This document shows, piece after piece, positions 44,097 to 52,672 of a stretch of DNA of 64,000 nt. Each line of letters opens with the position of its first letter. Within the stretch, counting starts at the first letter, position 1. Position numbers and translations under genes: made by a program. Origin of the DNA: an uncultured Alphaproteobacteria bacterium (GTDB taxonomy: Bacteria; Pseudomonadota; Alphaproteobacteria; HIMB59); the NCBI GenBank assembly GCA_902530745.1, contig CACABO010000005.1, positions 1 to 64,000 of the forward strand, given 5' to 3'. The notes beneath the pieces are model-generated. The model made no database searches. It was not told the DNA's origin and saw only the letters and a list, made by a program, of their open reading frames with translations.

Positions 44097-45407
44097 ATGA
44101 AAAAAATACTATCTGTATTTCTAGTTCCTGTTTTTGCCTTACTTTTTTCTTTGAATGCTAAATCTGAGTCTTTGACTTTGGGCTGGGCCGCTTGGGATCC
44201 TGCTAATGCCTTACAAGAATTAAGTAAAGAATTTACAGCTGAAACAGGCGTTGAAATGAACTTCGAATTTGTGCCATGGCCAAATTTTGCTGAGAGAATG
44301 CTTAACGAGTTAAATAACCAAGGTAAAACTTTTGACTTGTTAATTGGTGACTCACAGTGGATTGGACAAGGTGCTGAATATGGTCACTATGTTAAGTTAA
44401 ATGATTTCTTTGATGCTAACGGAATTTCAATGGATGATTTTAACCCAGCAACTGTTTACGCATATTCAACATGGCCAAAAGGATCACCTAACTATTACGC
44501 TCTTCCAGCAATGGGTGATGCTTTAGCATGGGCTTATCGAAAAGACTGGTTTGATAGACCAGAGCTTCAAGCTGAATTTAAAAGTAAGCATGGATATGAT
44601 CTAGGTGTTCCAAAAACTTGGGATGAGTTATATGACATGTGTACTTTCTTCCAAGGAAGAGAAATTGATGGACAAGTAAGATACGGTGCAGCTATCAACA
44701 CAGAGCGTGGATCTGAAGGTATCACCATGGGTGTAACAGCAGCCATGTACGCATGGGGTATGGAGTACGAAAATCCTGATAACCCATACGAGATGGACGG
44801 TTATTTTAACTCAGATGCTTCTGTAGAAGCTGTTGAATTTTATAGAAAAATGTATGAAGATTGTGCACCTCCAGGGCATTCAGATGCTTATATGGTCGCA
44901 AATCTTGATGCATATAAATCAGGACAGGTTGCATTTCAAATGAACTGGTATGCTTTCTGGCCTGGCGTTTCTAAAGAAGACAGTGACGGAAGAGTTTCTG
45001 GTTTCTTTGCTAACCCATGTCAAAACGTATGTGCAGCTACTCTTGGTGGTCAAGGTATCTCAGTTGTGAGTTACTCTGATAAACAAGACTTAGCTCTTGA
45101 ATACATGAAGTGGTTTGCAAAGCCAGATATTCAACAAAAATGGTGGGATTTAGGAGGATATTCATGTCATATGGATGTTCTTGGATCACCTGATTTCGTT
45201 GACTCAGCTGTTTACGCACAAGGCTTCCTTGACTCAATGGGCATCGTCAAAGACTTTTGGCAAGAGCCTACATTTGTTGAATTAATGCTTCCAATGCAGG
45301 AAAGAATTCATGACTACGTTGTGAATGGAAAAGGTTCTGCAAAAGACGCATTAGACAAAATCATTGATGATTGGACTGAAGTCTTCGAAGACGACGGTAA
45401 AATTTAA
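44097..45407 (+). CDS. CUT1-type ABC transporter substrate-binding protein
   Basis: The extracellular solute-binding protein (family 1) has 436 residues. The ATG at 44097 follows GAGGAGGAAT and opens a signal peptide (KKILSVFLVPVFALLFSLNAKS). The mature protein shows the MalE-like pattern: LTLGWAAWDPANALQELSKE, DLLIGDSQWIG, AYRKDWFDRPE and VPKTWDEL. Aromatic residues are plentiful in likely ligand contacts. It is the first gene of an eight-gene operon ending in dihydroxyacetone kinase subunits, so the ligand is probably a polyol or short sugar. A stem-loop separates it from the permeases and may keep its mRNA abundant. Confidence 0.9.
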   Translation: MKKILSVFLVPVFALLFSLNAKSESLTLGWAAWDPANALQELSKEFTAETGVEMNFEFVPWPNFAERMLNELNNQGKTFDLLIGDSQWIGQGAEYGHYVKLNDFFDANGISMDDFNPATVYAYSTWPKGSPNYYALPAMGDALAWAYRKDWFDRPELQAEFKSKHGYDLGVPKTWDELYDMCTFFQGREIDGQVRYGAAINTERGSEGITMGVTAAMYAWGMEYENPDNPYEMDGYFNSDASVEAVEFYRKMYEDCAPPGHSDAYMVANLDAYKSGQVAFQMNWYAFWPGVSKEDSDGRVSGFFANPCQNVCAATLGGQGISVVSYSDKQDLALEYMKWFAKPDIQQKWWDLGGYSCHMDVLGSPDFVDSAVYAQGFLDSMGIVKDFWQEPTFVELMLPMQERIHDYVVNGKGSAKDALDKIIDDWTEVFEDDGKI

Positions 45408-45423
45408 TCACTAAATTAATATA

Positions 45424-45447
45424 AAGGGTGGGATTAATCCCGCCCTT
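45424..45447 (+). terminator. stem-loop after the binding-protein gene (partial terminator or mRNA stabiliser)
   Basis: AAGGGTGGGAT (45424-45434) pairs with ATCCCGCCCTT (45437-45447) through 11 base pairs, one of them G-T, around a two-base loop. It is not followed by a T run. It sits between the binding-protein and permease genes, where such hairpins usually protect upstream mRNA or reduce downstream expression. Confidence 0.6.
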
Positions 45448-45462
45448 CAATCTAAAACATAT

Positions 45463-46365
45463 ATGAAAAGTGCTGTTAAAAAGTTCAAAGGCTTATCTGA
45501 TAAAGCAATAGCCTGGATTTTCATAGCACCAACTTTAATTCTATTACTTGCTATAAATATTTATCCTCTCATCTATGCCATTAGGATGTCATTCACTAAC
45601 TTTTATGCCAATAAAATAGGTAGAGAAGTAAAATTTGTGGGTTTAAAAAACTATAAAAAGATTTTAGGTAAAGAAGAGATATGGGAAAAGATGCAGATAA
45701 CTGCCCATTTCGTTTGTTGGACATTAGTCTTACAAGCATTAATTGGATTGGGTCTTGCTCTTCTTTTAAACAAAAAATTTAAAGGTAATGAATTACTCAC
45801 TACTTTAATAGTTTTACCAATGATGCTTTCTCCTGCAGTCGTAGGTGTATTTTGGACTTACTTATATAATCCTCAAGTAGGTTTGTTTAATTACGTAGTT
45901 AATTTTTTCTATGACTTTGGTATTTTTGATATGATTGGTTCAAGCACTTTAGCTCCTTGGTCAATTGTGATTGTCGACACATGGATGTGGACACCTTTTA
46001 CCATGTTAATTTGTCTGGCAGGATTAAGATCAATTCCAAATTATTTGTACGAGGCTGCAGAAGTTGACAGGGCTAGTAAGTGGCAGCAATTTATCCATAT
46101 AACATTGCCATCTGTTCTTCCTTTTCTACTTCTTGCATTATTATTTAGAGGGATCGAGAATTTCAAAATGTTTGATCTGGTAGCTGAGCTTACTTCAGGG
46201 GGTCCAGGATCGGCGACTGAACTAGCATCAATCAATTTAAAACGCGAAGCATTTGAAAAATGGAAAACAGGTTACAGCTCTGCTTTTGCTGTAATATTAT
46301 TTGTCACCATATTCGGCTTTGGAAATGTGTATGTAAAAGTTATGAACAAAATTAAAGAGCGATAA
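45463..46365 (+). CDS. CUT1-type ABC transporter permease (MalF-like)
   Basis: A 300-residue inner-membrane protein with six helices, starting with IAWIFIAPTLILLLAINIYP. The EAA loop that contacts the ATPases is YLYEAAEVDRASKWQQFIHI followed by TLP. It forms a heterodimer with the next permease (1-bp TAATG overlap). All features are ordinary for a sugar or polyol importer. Confidence 0.9.
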   Translation: MKSAVKKFKGLSDKAIAWIFIAPTLILLLAINIYPLIYAIRMSFTNFYANKIGREVKFVGLKNYKKILGKEEIWEKMQITAHFVCWTLVLQALIGLGLALLLNKKFKGNELLTTLIVLPMMLSPAVVGVFWTYLYNPQVGLFNYVVNFFYDFGIFDMIGSSTLAPWSIVIVDTWMWTPFTMLICLAGLRSIPNYLYEAAEVDRASKWQQFIHITLPSVLPFLLLALLFRGIENFKMFDLVAELTSGGPGSATELASINLKREAFEKWKTGYSSAFAVILFVTIFGFGNVYVKVMNKIKER

Positions 46366-47309
46366 TGGACACTTCAAGATCACCACTAGAAGCAACAGGA
46401 TTTTCTAGGAAATTAGCTGCCACTATCATCATCGTTTACATGATCGTAACCCTTATACCGATCACTTGGATGGTTGCTACAAGCTTTAAAAGTGTTGATA
46501 GTGCTATCTCTTACCCACCAGAGGTCTTTTTTGAACCATCTTTAGAGGGCTATGTGAATTTATTTACAAATCGATCAAGACAACCCAAGGATTATTTGGA
46601 CTCTCTTCCACCACCAGATACATGGTATGAGGAGTTAGTTCGCAGTAGAGAAATGGTCATAACAGGACCATCAAAATTTTTACCGAGGTATTCCAATTCT
46701 TTGATAATTGGATTTGGTGCAACGTTCTTTTCGGTATTTTTAGGCTCCTTAGCTGCCTACGCTCTTTCAAGATTTAAAGTCCCACTGAAAGATGATTTAT
46801 TATTTTTTATTTTATCTACGAGAATGTTCCCACCAATAGCAGTGGCAGTACCTATATTTATTATGTACAGAAAACTTGGTCTCGGTGATACTCACGTTGG
46901 CATGATTATTCTGTACACAGTTGTAAATTTAAGTTTGTCAGTTTGGCTGTTAAAAGGCTTTATGGATGAGATACCGAGAGAATATGAGGAGGCTGCGATG
47001 ATAGATGGTTACTCTAGAATGCAAGCATTTTTTAAAGTAGTCCTTCCGCAAGCAACCACAGGTATTGCAGCAACAGCAATTTTCTGCATGATATTTTCGT
47101 GGAATGAATATGCATTTGCTGTTTTACTAACACAATTTAATGCGCAAACTGCACCACCATTTATCCCAACAATTATAGGAGAGGGTGGTCTTGATTGGCC
47201 CGCTATTGGAGCAGGGACGACATTATTTTTAATCCCAGTGATGATATTTACTGTTGTATTGAGAAAGCATCTTCTAAGGGGAATAACATTTGGAGCGGTA
47301 AGAAAATAA
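46365..47309 (+). CDS. CUT1-type ABC transporter permease (MalG-like)
   Basis: A 314-residue permease with six helices. The EAA motif reads EYEEAAMIDGYSRMQAFFKV then VLPQ. A periplasmic insert after the first helix (YLDSLPPPDTWYEELVRSRE) is longer than in minimal MalG proteins. It overlaps the upstream permease and the downstream microprotein by one base each, so all three are translationally coupled. Confidence 0.9.
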   Translation: MDTSRSPLEATGFSRKLAATIIIVYMIVTLIPITWMVATSFKSVDSAISYPPEVFFEPSLEGYVNLFTNRSRQPKDYLDSLPPPDTWYEELVRSREMVITGPSKFLPRYSNSLIIGFGATFFSVFLGSLAAYALSRFKVPLKDDLLFFILSTRMFPPIAVAVPIFIMYRKLGLGDTHVGMIILYTVVNLSLSVWLLKGFMDEIPREYEEAAMIDGYSRMQAFFKVVLPQATTGIAATAIFCMIFSWNEYAFAVLLTQFNAQTAPPFIPTIIGEGGLDWPAIGAGTTLFLIPVMIFTVVLRKHLLRGITFGAVRK

Positions 47310-47500
47310 TGGCTGAGAAAAAAAGTTTATTGAGAAGAATTTTTAGAAGATCCATTTGGGAAAATGCATCAACTGTTTTAATTTTATTGGGTGTATTTAT
47401 GCTGATGCAGCCTTTTGCTATGTGGATGTATACATATTCCTTTATCGTTATTTTGGTGGGAACTATCGGATTTGTGATCACAAGTCATTTCCCAGATTAG
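47309..47500 (+). CDS. small membrane protein of the ABC transporter operon
   Basis: A 63-residue protein starting at an ATG that shares its A with the permease stop (TAATG). The basic N-terminus (KKSLLRRIFRRS) should stay in the cytoplasm, followed by two hydrophobic segments (NASTVLILLGVFMLMQPFAM and YSFIVILVGTIGFVI). It ends 2 bp before the ATPase gene. Rhizobial glycerol transporter operons (glpVSTPQU-type) also carry a small membrane protein (GlpU, DUF2160). The placement here is reminiscent of that, but I see no clear sequence match. It may be a transporter accessory subunit. Confidence 0.75.
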   Translation: MAEKKSLLRRIFRRSIWENASTVLILLGVFMLMQPFAMWMYTYSFIVILVGTIGFVITSHFPD

Positions 47501-47502
47501 TC

Positions 47503-48585
47503 ATGGCAGAAATAGAAATTAAAAATTTACATAAATCTTTTGGAGATTTCGTAGCAGTGAAAAACTCCAATCTTATTATTGAAAATAAAGAATTCTTCGT
47601 TTTACTCGGTCCTTCAGGTTGTGGAAAAACTACCACTTTAAGAATGATTGCCGGTTTAGAGCTACCAACTTCTGGAAATATATATTTGGATAAGGAAGAT
47701 GTGGGCTATCTAAGGGCCTCTCAGCGAGATATAGCCTTTGTTTTTCAGCTTTTTGCACTCTATCCTCACATGAATGTAAGAAATAATCTGGCTTTCCCAC
47801 TGAAAATGCAAAAGCTCTCACGAAGCGAAGTAGATGCTAAAGTTCTGGAAGCTGCAAAGCTTCTCAGAATTGATCACTTATTAAAATCAAAAGTATCCTC
47901 ATTAGCAGGAGGTGATCGCCAACGTGTTGCACTCGGAAGAGCACTAGTCAGAAGACCTAAAGCATTTTTAATGGATGAACCTTTGGGCACACTTGATGCA
48001 GAATTTAGAGAATTGATGTGTTTGGAATTAAGAAAACTTCACGATGATATTGATGCAACTACAGTTTATGTAACACACGATCAACAAGAGGCAATGTCGA
48101 TGGCTGATCGAATAGCAGTAATGAATGAGGGAGTTGTGTTGCAGGCAGACTCACCAAAAGTAATTTATAATAAACCTAAAACAAAGTTTGTTGCCAATTT
48201 TATTGGATCCCCAGGAATGAACTTCATACCAATAAAAGAAAAAATTTCGCCAAGTCAATCAAGTATTAAATTATTAGATTCATCATTAAATATTCCTGAA
48301 CAAAAAGAAGGAACAGACTCAAATGAAAATTTTTTAGGTGTAAGGCCAGAGAATTTAAAATTAGTTTCTGAAAATGGTGTAAAGGGCAATGTCTTTGGTG
48401 TTGAATATTTAGGTTCAAGAAAAATTCTTACAATTGAAACTCAACTTGGAAATATAAAAATTAGGGTTGATAGTGACACACAAGTTAATATTAATGAGCA
48501 AATTCAATTTGATACTCTTAATAATAATCAAATAATTTTTGATGGTTCAAATGATAAGGCACTTCAAAGTGAGTTCATGAGTTAA
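47503..48585 (+). CDS. CUT1-type ABC transporter ATP-binding protein
   Basis: A MalK/UgpC-like ATPase of 360 residues from the ATG at 47503; upstream in-frame sequence belongs to the microprotein in another frame. Walker A GPSGCGKT is at 36-43. The signature reads LAGGDRQRVALG instead of LSGGQ. Walker B is FLMDEPLGTLDA, and the switch His is in YVTHDQQEA. A C-terminal TOBE/regulatory region (about 240-360) follows. It pairs with the second ATPase, a two-ATPase arrangement as in rhizobial glycerol transporters. Confidence 0.9.
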   Translation: MAEIEIKNLHKSFGDFVAVKNSNLIIENKEFFVLLGPSGCGKTTTLRMIAGLELPTSGNIYLDKEDVGYLRASQRDIAFVFQLFALYPHMNVRNNLAFPLKMQKLSRSEVDAKVLEAAKLLRIDHLLKSKVSSLAGGDRQRVALGRALVRRPKAFLMDEPLGTLDAEFRELMCLELRKLHDDIDATTVYVTHDQQEAMSMADRIAVMNEGVVLQADSPKVIYNKPKTKFVANFIGSPGMNFIPIKEKISPSQSSIKLLDSSLNIPEQKEGTDSNENFLGVRPENLKLVSENGVKGNVFGVEYLGSRKILTIETQLGNIKIRVDSDTQVNINEQIQFDTLNNNQIIFDGSNDKALQSEFMS

Positions 48586-49592
48586 TGTCTAAAGTAGAAC
48601 TACAAAATATTACAAAAATATATGATAAAACTATAAAGGCTTTAGATGATATTAGCTTTACAGTAAATGATGGAGAGTTTTTTGTTTTATTGGGCCCAAC
48701 TGGTGCAGGTAAAACAACAACATTAAGATCAATAGCAGGTTTGGAAAAAATTGATAAAGGAAAGATCCTTTTTGATGATGAAGATTTCTCTGAGGCTCAG
48801 CCTGCAGCTAGAGACATAGCGTTTGTTTTTCAACAATACTCTTTATACCCTCATTATAAGGTTTACGACAATTTAGCTTTTCCTCTTCGATCCCCTCTTA
48901 GAAAAATCCCAGAAGATAAAATTAGAGAAAAAGTCATAAAAATAGCGGAAATGTTGAAGATTTCAGCTAAATTAGACAACAAAGCTACTGAATTATCAGG
49001 GGGAGAAATGCAAAGAGTTGCGATAGGTCGTGCTCTAGTTAGAGACCCAAGTATATATTTAATGGATGAGCCCCTTTCATCCCTTGATGCAAAATTAAGG
49101 GAAAGTTTGAGAGTCGAACTGAAAAAAATCCAATTAAATTTAGGCTCCACAATTCTCTACGTCACACATGATCAAGCTGAAGCTACAACTATGGCAGATC
49201 GCATCGGAGTATTAGAAAATGGTAAGATCGCCCAGATTGATAAACCAGAAGATATATACAATAACCCAAAATCTATTTATGTTGCAAATAGATTAGGCTC
49301 ACCAAAAATTAATATTCTCAACAGAGCTTCTTTAAATACTTCATCACCAGATAAAGCAAGTCAACTTGGTCTAAGACCTGAGCACATTAAGATAGGAGAA
49401 GGTGAACTTTCAGGCTCAATTAAAACTGTTGAGTCTTTAGGTGCAGAAACTGTGGTAGAGTTAGACTTTAATGGAGCAGAAATTTTATCATTATATCAAG
49501 GAGCATTCCAAGGACAAAAAGGTGACAAAGTAAATTTTGCAATAGACCAAAATAAAATTTTATTTTTTGACGAAAAAGGAATGAGTTTGTAA
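48585..49592 (+). CDS. CUT1-type ABC transporter ATP-binding protein
   Basis: The second MalK-like ATPase of the transporter, 335 residues. Walker A GPTGAGKT is at 37-44, the signature is canonical (LSGGEMQRVAIG), Walker B is YLMDEPLSSLDAKL and the switch His lies in YVTHDQAEA. A C-terminal TOBE-like region follows. It overlaps both neighbours by one base. Together with the preceding ATPase it likely forms a heterodimer. Confidence 0.9.
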   Translation: MSKVELQNITKIYDKTIKALDDISFTVNDGEFFVLLGPTGAGKTTTLRSIAGLEKIDKGKILFDDEDFSEAQPAARDIAFVFQQYSLYPHYKVYDNLAFPLRSPLRKIPEDKIREKVIKIAEMLKISAKLDNKATELSGGEMQRVAIGRALVRDPSIYLMDEPLSSLDAKLRESLRVELKKIQLNLGSTILYVTHDQAEATTMADRIGVLENGKIAQIDKPEDIYNNPKSIYVANRLGSPKINILNRASLNTSSPDKASQLGLRPEHIKIGEGELSGSIKTVESLGAETVVELDFNGAEILSLYQGAFQGQKGDKVNFAIDQNKILFFDEKGMSL

Positions 49593-50221
49593 TGAGTGTT
49601 AATTTTTTAATCCATAGAGCAAAAGAAATTCAAGCTGTAATTGATGCAAATGCAAGTGAAATAGAAAAATTGGACCAAGAAATAGGAGATGGGGATCATA
49701 TTTTTAATGTCCAAAGAGGAATCAAGCTGGTTATAGAATTAGAAGCTGTAATTAAAGATTTGCCAATGTCTAAAGCTCTAAACCAAATAGCAATGAAAGT
49801 TCTTTCTGGTATTGGTGGCTCATCTGGAGCCCTGTTTGGCACATTATTTATGACCATGGCCAAAGGAAACGATATAGATAATGGTGTTGATTATAAAAAG
49901 GCAATCGAAATTTTTGCAGATGGCGTGGAAGCTGTAAAACAAAGAGGTAAAGCAGATGTAGGCGAAAAAACAATGATGGATGTTCTCATACCTGTATCTA
50001 ATTGCCTTAAAAAAGGTGTCGAGGATAACAAAGATGTTAAAGAGATACTTCAAGAAGCTATAGAAGTGGCGGAAAAAGGGATGTTTTCAACAAAAGATCT
50101 TTTAGCTACAAAAGGGAGAGCTTCTTTTTTAGGAGAGCGAGCGAAAGGTCATATCGATCCTGGAGCCAGGTCTTCACAATTAATGATAAAAACTGTCTGT
50201 GAGTCAGTGTTAAATAGTTAG
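49592..50221 (+). CDS. dhaL: dihydroxyacetone kinase subunit DhaL
   Basis: A 209-residue ATP- or ADP-binding DhaL subunit. The magnesium/nucleotide site EIGDGDH (31-37, Asp33, Asp35) and GIGGSSGALFGTLF are typical. GDHIFNVQRG replaces the usual GDHGTNM segment. The start overlaps the ATPase stop by one base. DhaL with DhaK phosphorylates dihydroxyacetone or related ketoses such as erythrulose. No PTS DhaM gene is present, so ATP is likely the donor. Confidence 0.9.
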   Translation: MSVNFLIHRAKEIQAVIDANASEIEKLDQEIGDGDHIFNVQRGIKLVIELEAVIKDLPMSKALNQIAMKVLSGIGGSSGALFGTLFMTMAKGNDIDNGVDYKKAIEIFADGVEAVKQRGKADVGEKTMMDVLIPVSNCLKKGVEDNKDVKEILQEAIEVAEKGMFSTKDLLATKGRASFLGERAKGHIDPGARSSQLMIKTVCESVLNS

Positions 50222-50230
50222 GAGGATACT

Positions 50231-51223
50231 ATGAAAAAATTTATGAATTCAGCGGATGATTTTCTAAAGGAGAGTCTGCAAGGTTTTGGTGCTGCGCATC
50301 AAGATATTGTTAACTGCCACTACGACCCCAACTTCATCACAAGAGCCACTCCCACAAAAGAGGGGAAAGTAGCTCTGATCAGTGGAGGGGGGAGTGGACA
50401 CGAACCCATGCATGGTGGCTTAGTCGGCTACGGTATGCTGGATGCAGCCTGCCCTGGATTTGTTTTTTCATCACCTACACCAGATCAAATGTTGGCTGCT
50501 GCTGAAAAAGTAGATAGCGGAGCTGGAGTTTTATTTATCGTTAAAAACTATTCTGGAGATGTAATGAATTTCCAAATGGCAGCTGAGATGATGCAAGGTC
50601 CAAATGAGTCTGTATTGACAAATGACGATGTTGCTGTGGAGGACTCTTCATTTACAACTGGTAGAAGAGGTGTTGCTGCTACTGTTGTTGTTGAAAAAAT
50701 AGTTGGTTCTTTAGCTGAGCATGGAGGTAGCTTACAAGAATGTAAAGCCTTAGGAGATAAGGTAAATAAAAATTCAGGTTCTATGGGAGTTGCATTTTCA
50801 AGCTGCACTGTCCCGGCTGCAGGAAAACCAAATTTTGATATAGGCGATGATGAAATGGAATTCGGTGTTGGAATTCATGGTGAACCTGGAAGAAGAAGAG
50901 ATAAAATGAAATCTGCACAAGAGATTACAAACGAGTTATTAGAGGCAATTAATGAGGATTTGAAGCCTGAGACAAACGAAGAAATTCTTTTATTCGTCAA
51001 TGGTATGGGAGGTACTCCTTTAACAGAGCTATACCTAATTTATGATAATGCTAAAAATATGTTAGACAAAAAAAATATAAAGATATCAAGGTCTCTTGTT
51101 GGAAATTATTGTACTTCTCTTGAGATGCAAGGTGCCTCTATTACTCTTACAAAGCTTGACGAAGAGCTTTTAAAGCATTGGGACTCATCTGTTCACACAG
51201 CAGCTATGAGATGGGGTGTCTAA
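50231..51223 (+). CDS. dhaK: dihydroxyacetone kinase subunit DhaK
   Basis: The 330-residue substrate-binding subunit. GGGSGHEP at 52-59, KNYSGD ending at Asp110, and the His216 that binds the ketose covalently in GIHGEPGRRRD are all present. A ribosome site TTAGGAGG precedes the ATG. With DhaL it phosphorylates a short ketose, perhaps dihydroxyacetone or a tetrulose made from the imported polyol by the divergent oxidoreductase/isomerase pair (inference). It is the last gene before a good terminator. Confidence 0.92.
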   Translation: MKKFMNSADDFLKESLQGFGAAHQDIVNCHYDPNFITRATPTKEGKVALISGGGSGHEPMHGGLVGYGMLDAACPGFVFSSPTPDQMLAAAEKVDSGAGVLFIVKNYSGDVMNFQMAAEMMQGPNESVLTNDDVAVEDSSFTTGRRGVAATVVVEKIVGSLAEHGGSLQECKALGDKVNKNSGSMGVAFSSCTVPAAGKPNFDIGDDEMEFGVGIHGEPGRRRDKMKSAQEITNELLEAINEDLKPETNEEILLFVNGMGGTPLTELYLIYDNAKNMLDKKNIKISRSLVGNYCTSLEMQGASITLTKLDEELLKHWDSSVHTAAMRWGV

Positions 51224-51230
51224 AAACCAT

Positions 51231-51262
51231 AAAGCCTTTAGATCTGTCTAAAGGCTTTTATA
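51231..51262 (+). terminator. intrinsic terminator after dhaK
   Basis: AAAGCCTTTAGA (51231-51242) pairs perfectly with TCTAAAGGCTTT (51247-51258) around the loop TCTG, followed by TATATTTG. Twelve base pairs and a 7-bp distance after the dhaK stop make it the end of the ABC/dhaLK operon. Its T tract is short and interrupted. It could also act from the opposite side for the convergent small gene. Confidence 0.8.
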
Positions 51263-51283
51263 TTTGTCTGATCACATTCATCA

Positions 51284-51571
51284 TTAGTCATTATGATGAT
51301 CTAATGTAACCTCTCCAACTACTGTCTCGACTGAGACCCTATTTTCTATATTAGTATTTAATCTTTTTTCCCGTGCAGCATCTGCTGCTTTCATAGTTTC
51401 AGCATCAGGATAAATTGTAACTGCCATTAATGTAACCTCATCGATTCTAATGCCAATTAACTGACTTGCTTGTGGGAATTCTGATGGCGCACTTTGTACG
51501 TACCCTTGTGTTTGTTCGTCAGCTGCCTCCTTTGAGTCCATTTTTACTGTTGTTACTCTTGCTATACTCAT
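51284..51571 (-). CDS. small alpha/beta-barrel-like hypothetical protein
   Basis: A 95-residue soluble protein with TAAGGAGG just upstream of its ATG. The pattern of VTTVKMDS, a helical middle, VTLMAVTIYPDAETMKAAD and a final strand resembles dimeric alpha/beta-barrel (ABM-like) proteins, but there are no diagnostic residues. It ends in Asp-His-His-Asn-Asp. Upstream at 51595-51607 is an inverted repeat CTAAAT-A-ATTTAG. Transcribed alone, converging on the dhaK terminator. Confidence 0.6.
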   Translation of the reverse strand: MSIARVTTVKMDSKEAADEQTQGYVQSAPSEFPQASQLIGIRIDEVTLMAVTIYPDAETMKAADAAREKRLNTNIENRVSVETVVGEVTLDHHND

Positions 51572-51713
51572 TTATTAACCTCCTTAGTTGTGAGCTAAAT
51601 AATTTAGTTCTTAGTCAAGAGTACACTCTATTAACAATTAAATTAAATATTTTATAGACTAATTGACCTGACTATTTTGCATATCAAAAGATAAAATAAT
51701 TTTTGTTAGATAA

Positions 51714-51920
51714 TTAGCTATAGAAGTATATTAAGAAGCCGAAAATAAAAATAAAAATTAAAAAATAGCTAATTGCTGATTTTTTAAAGTATATCTCTGA
51801 TTTAAAAAGAATATTAAATATTTTATAGCTAGCAAATATTACTAGTGCTATTACGGCTAGAGTAATAAGCCATGTTCCTAAAAAATTAATTGAAAAAAGT
51901 TTATCTAAGTTTTGTTCCAT
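51714..51920 (-). CDS. small membrane protein, hypothetical
   Basis: A 68-residue protein with two hydrophobic segments (LGTWLITLAVIALVIFASY and ISYFLIFIFIFGFLIYFY) joined by a short basic loop. It is located next to tRNA-Ala, just 15 bp downstream of the tRNA's 3' end on the same strand. No family recognised. The amphipathic arrangement and ATG start make coding likely, but AT-rich DNA yields such frames by chance. Confidence 0.5.
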   Translation of the reverse strand: MEQNLDKLFSINFLGTWLITLAVIALVIFASYKIFNILFKSEIYFKKSAISYFLIFIFIFGFLIYFYS

Positions 51921-51935
51921 TTTTTAATTTTACCT

Positions 51936-52011
51936 TGGTGGAGCCAAGGGGGATCGAACCCCTGACCTCTACGCTGCCAGCGTAGCGCTCTCCCAGCTGA
52001 GCTATGGCCCC
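51936..52011 (-). tRNA. tRNA-Ala (anticodon GGC)
   Basis: Read on the minus strand, the 76-nt sequence runs from GGGGCCA to TGGCTCCACCA. The acceptor stem has seven pairs (one G-T), the D arm holds AGCTCAGCTGGGAGAGC, the anticodon arm CTACG-CTGGCAG-CGTAG gives GGC, and the T arm contains GGTTCGATCC. The CCA end is encoded. All fit a standard alanine tRNA. Confidence 0.96.
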
Positions 52012-52030
52012 ACAACTACCATTAGTATTA

Positions 52031-52285
52031 TTACATTTTTTCCAATTTATATACATCATCTACATTATTAAATTTAGCATCAAATTCCTTTGATCTTGGA
52101 TCTTCAAACAAAGCGTAAAATTTTTCCTCATCGGTGACATTTGCTACAATTATCACTTTTCCATCTCTGACAAATCCCATCTCAAATCCATCAGTGTATT
52201 TTGCAATGTCATCTTTAAAAGACTCATACAATTTTAAGTAATCCTCTTTAGTTCCGTTATAAGTAGATACAACACATAAGTTCAT
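52031..52285 (-). CDS. small ferredoxin-like-fold hypothetical protein
   Basis: An 84-residue protein. [23 protein letters not shown], then [21 protein letters not shown] and [19 protein letters not shown] follow a beta-alpha-beta-beta-alpha pattern like small dimeric ferredoxin-like families. It is divergent from a protein of similar design at 52397. No catalytic residue is evident. A GGGAGGAATT site precedes the ATG. Confidence 0.6.
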   Translation of the reverse strand: MNLCVVSTYNGTKEDYLKLYESFKDDIAKYTDGFEMGFVRDGKVIIVANVTDEEKFYALFEDPRSKEFDAKFNNVDDVYKLEKM

Positions 52286-52396
52286 AATAAATTCCTCCCG
52301 TATAGAAATATACTAATAGCCCAACTTTAGAGATCAATATCTTTTGAATGAATTATTTTTAAATAAATTTTATAATAACCTAAAGAAAGGATAACT

Positions 52397-52672
52397 ATGA
52401 AAATTATTACAAATGCTAAAATAACTAAAGGTTATGAACATTGGAAACAAATGTTTGAAGAAAATGAAAATCTGAGACAAGAATATGGTCTTAATGTATT
52501 AGCCTATGGACATCCAAAAGATAACAATGGTGAAATTTATACGGTTATAGAAGTAGAGTCGATGGATAAAATGCAAGAAATGTTAAAACTTCCTGAAATG
52601 ATAAAACTTAGAACAGAAGCTGGAGTTGATCTAGATACACAAAAATTTATTTTACTTGAGGGTGGAAACTAA
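52397..52672 (+). CDS. small ferredoxin-like-fold hypothetical protein
   Basis: A 91-residue protein starting after AAGAAAGGATAACT. The pattern of ITNAKITKGYEHWKQMFEEN, LAYGHPKDNNGEIYTVIEVE and MDKMQEMLKLPEMIKLRTEA resembles the neighbour encoded divergently at 52031-52285 and the general layout of small dimeric stress-response families (DUF3764-like is possible). Function unknown. Confidence 0.6.
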   Translation: MKIITNAKITKGYEHWKQMFEENENLRQEYGLNVLAYGHPKDNNGEIYTVIEVESMDKMQEMLKLPEMIKLRTEAGVDLDTQKFILLEGGN

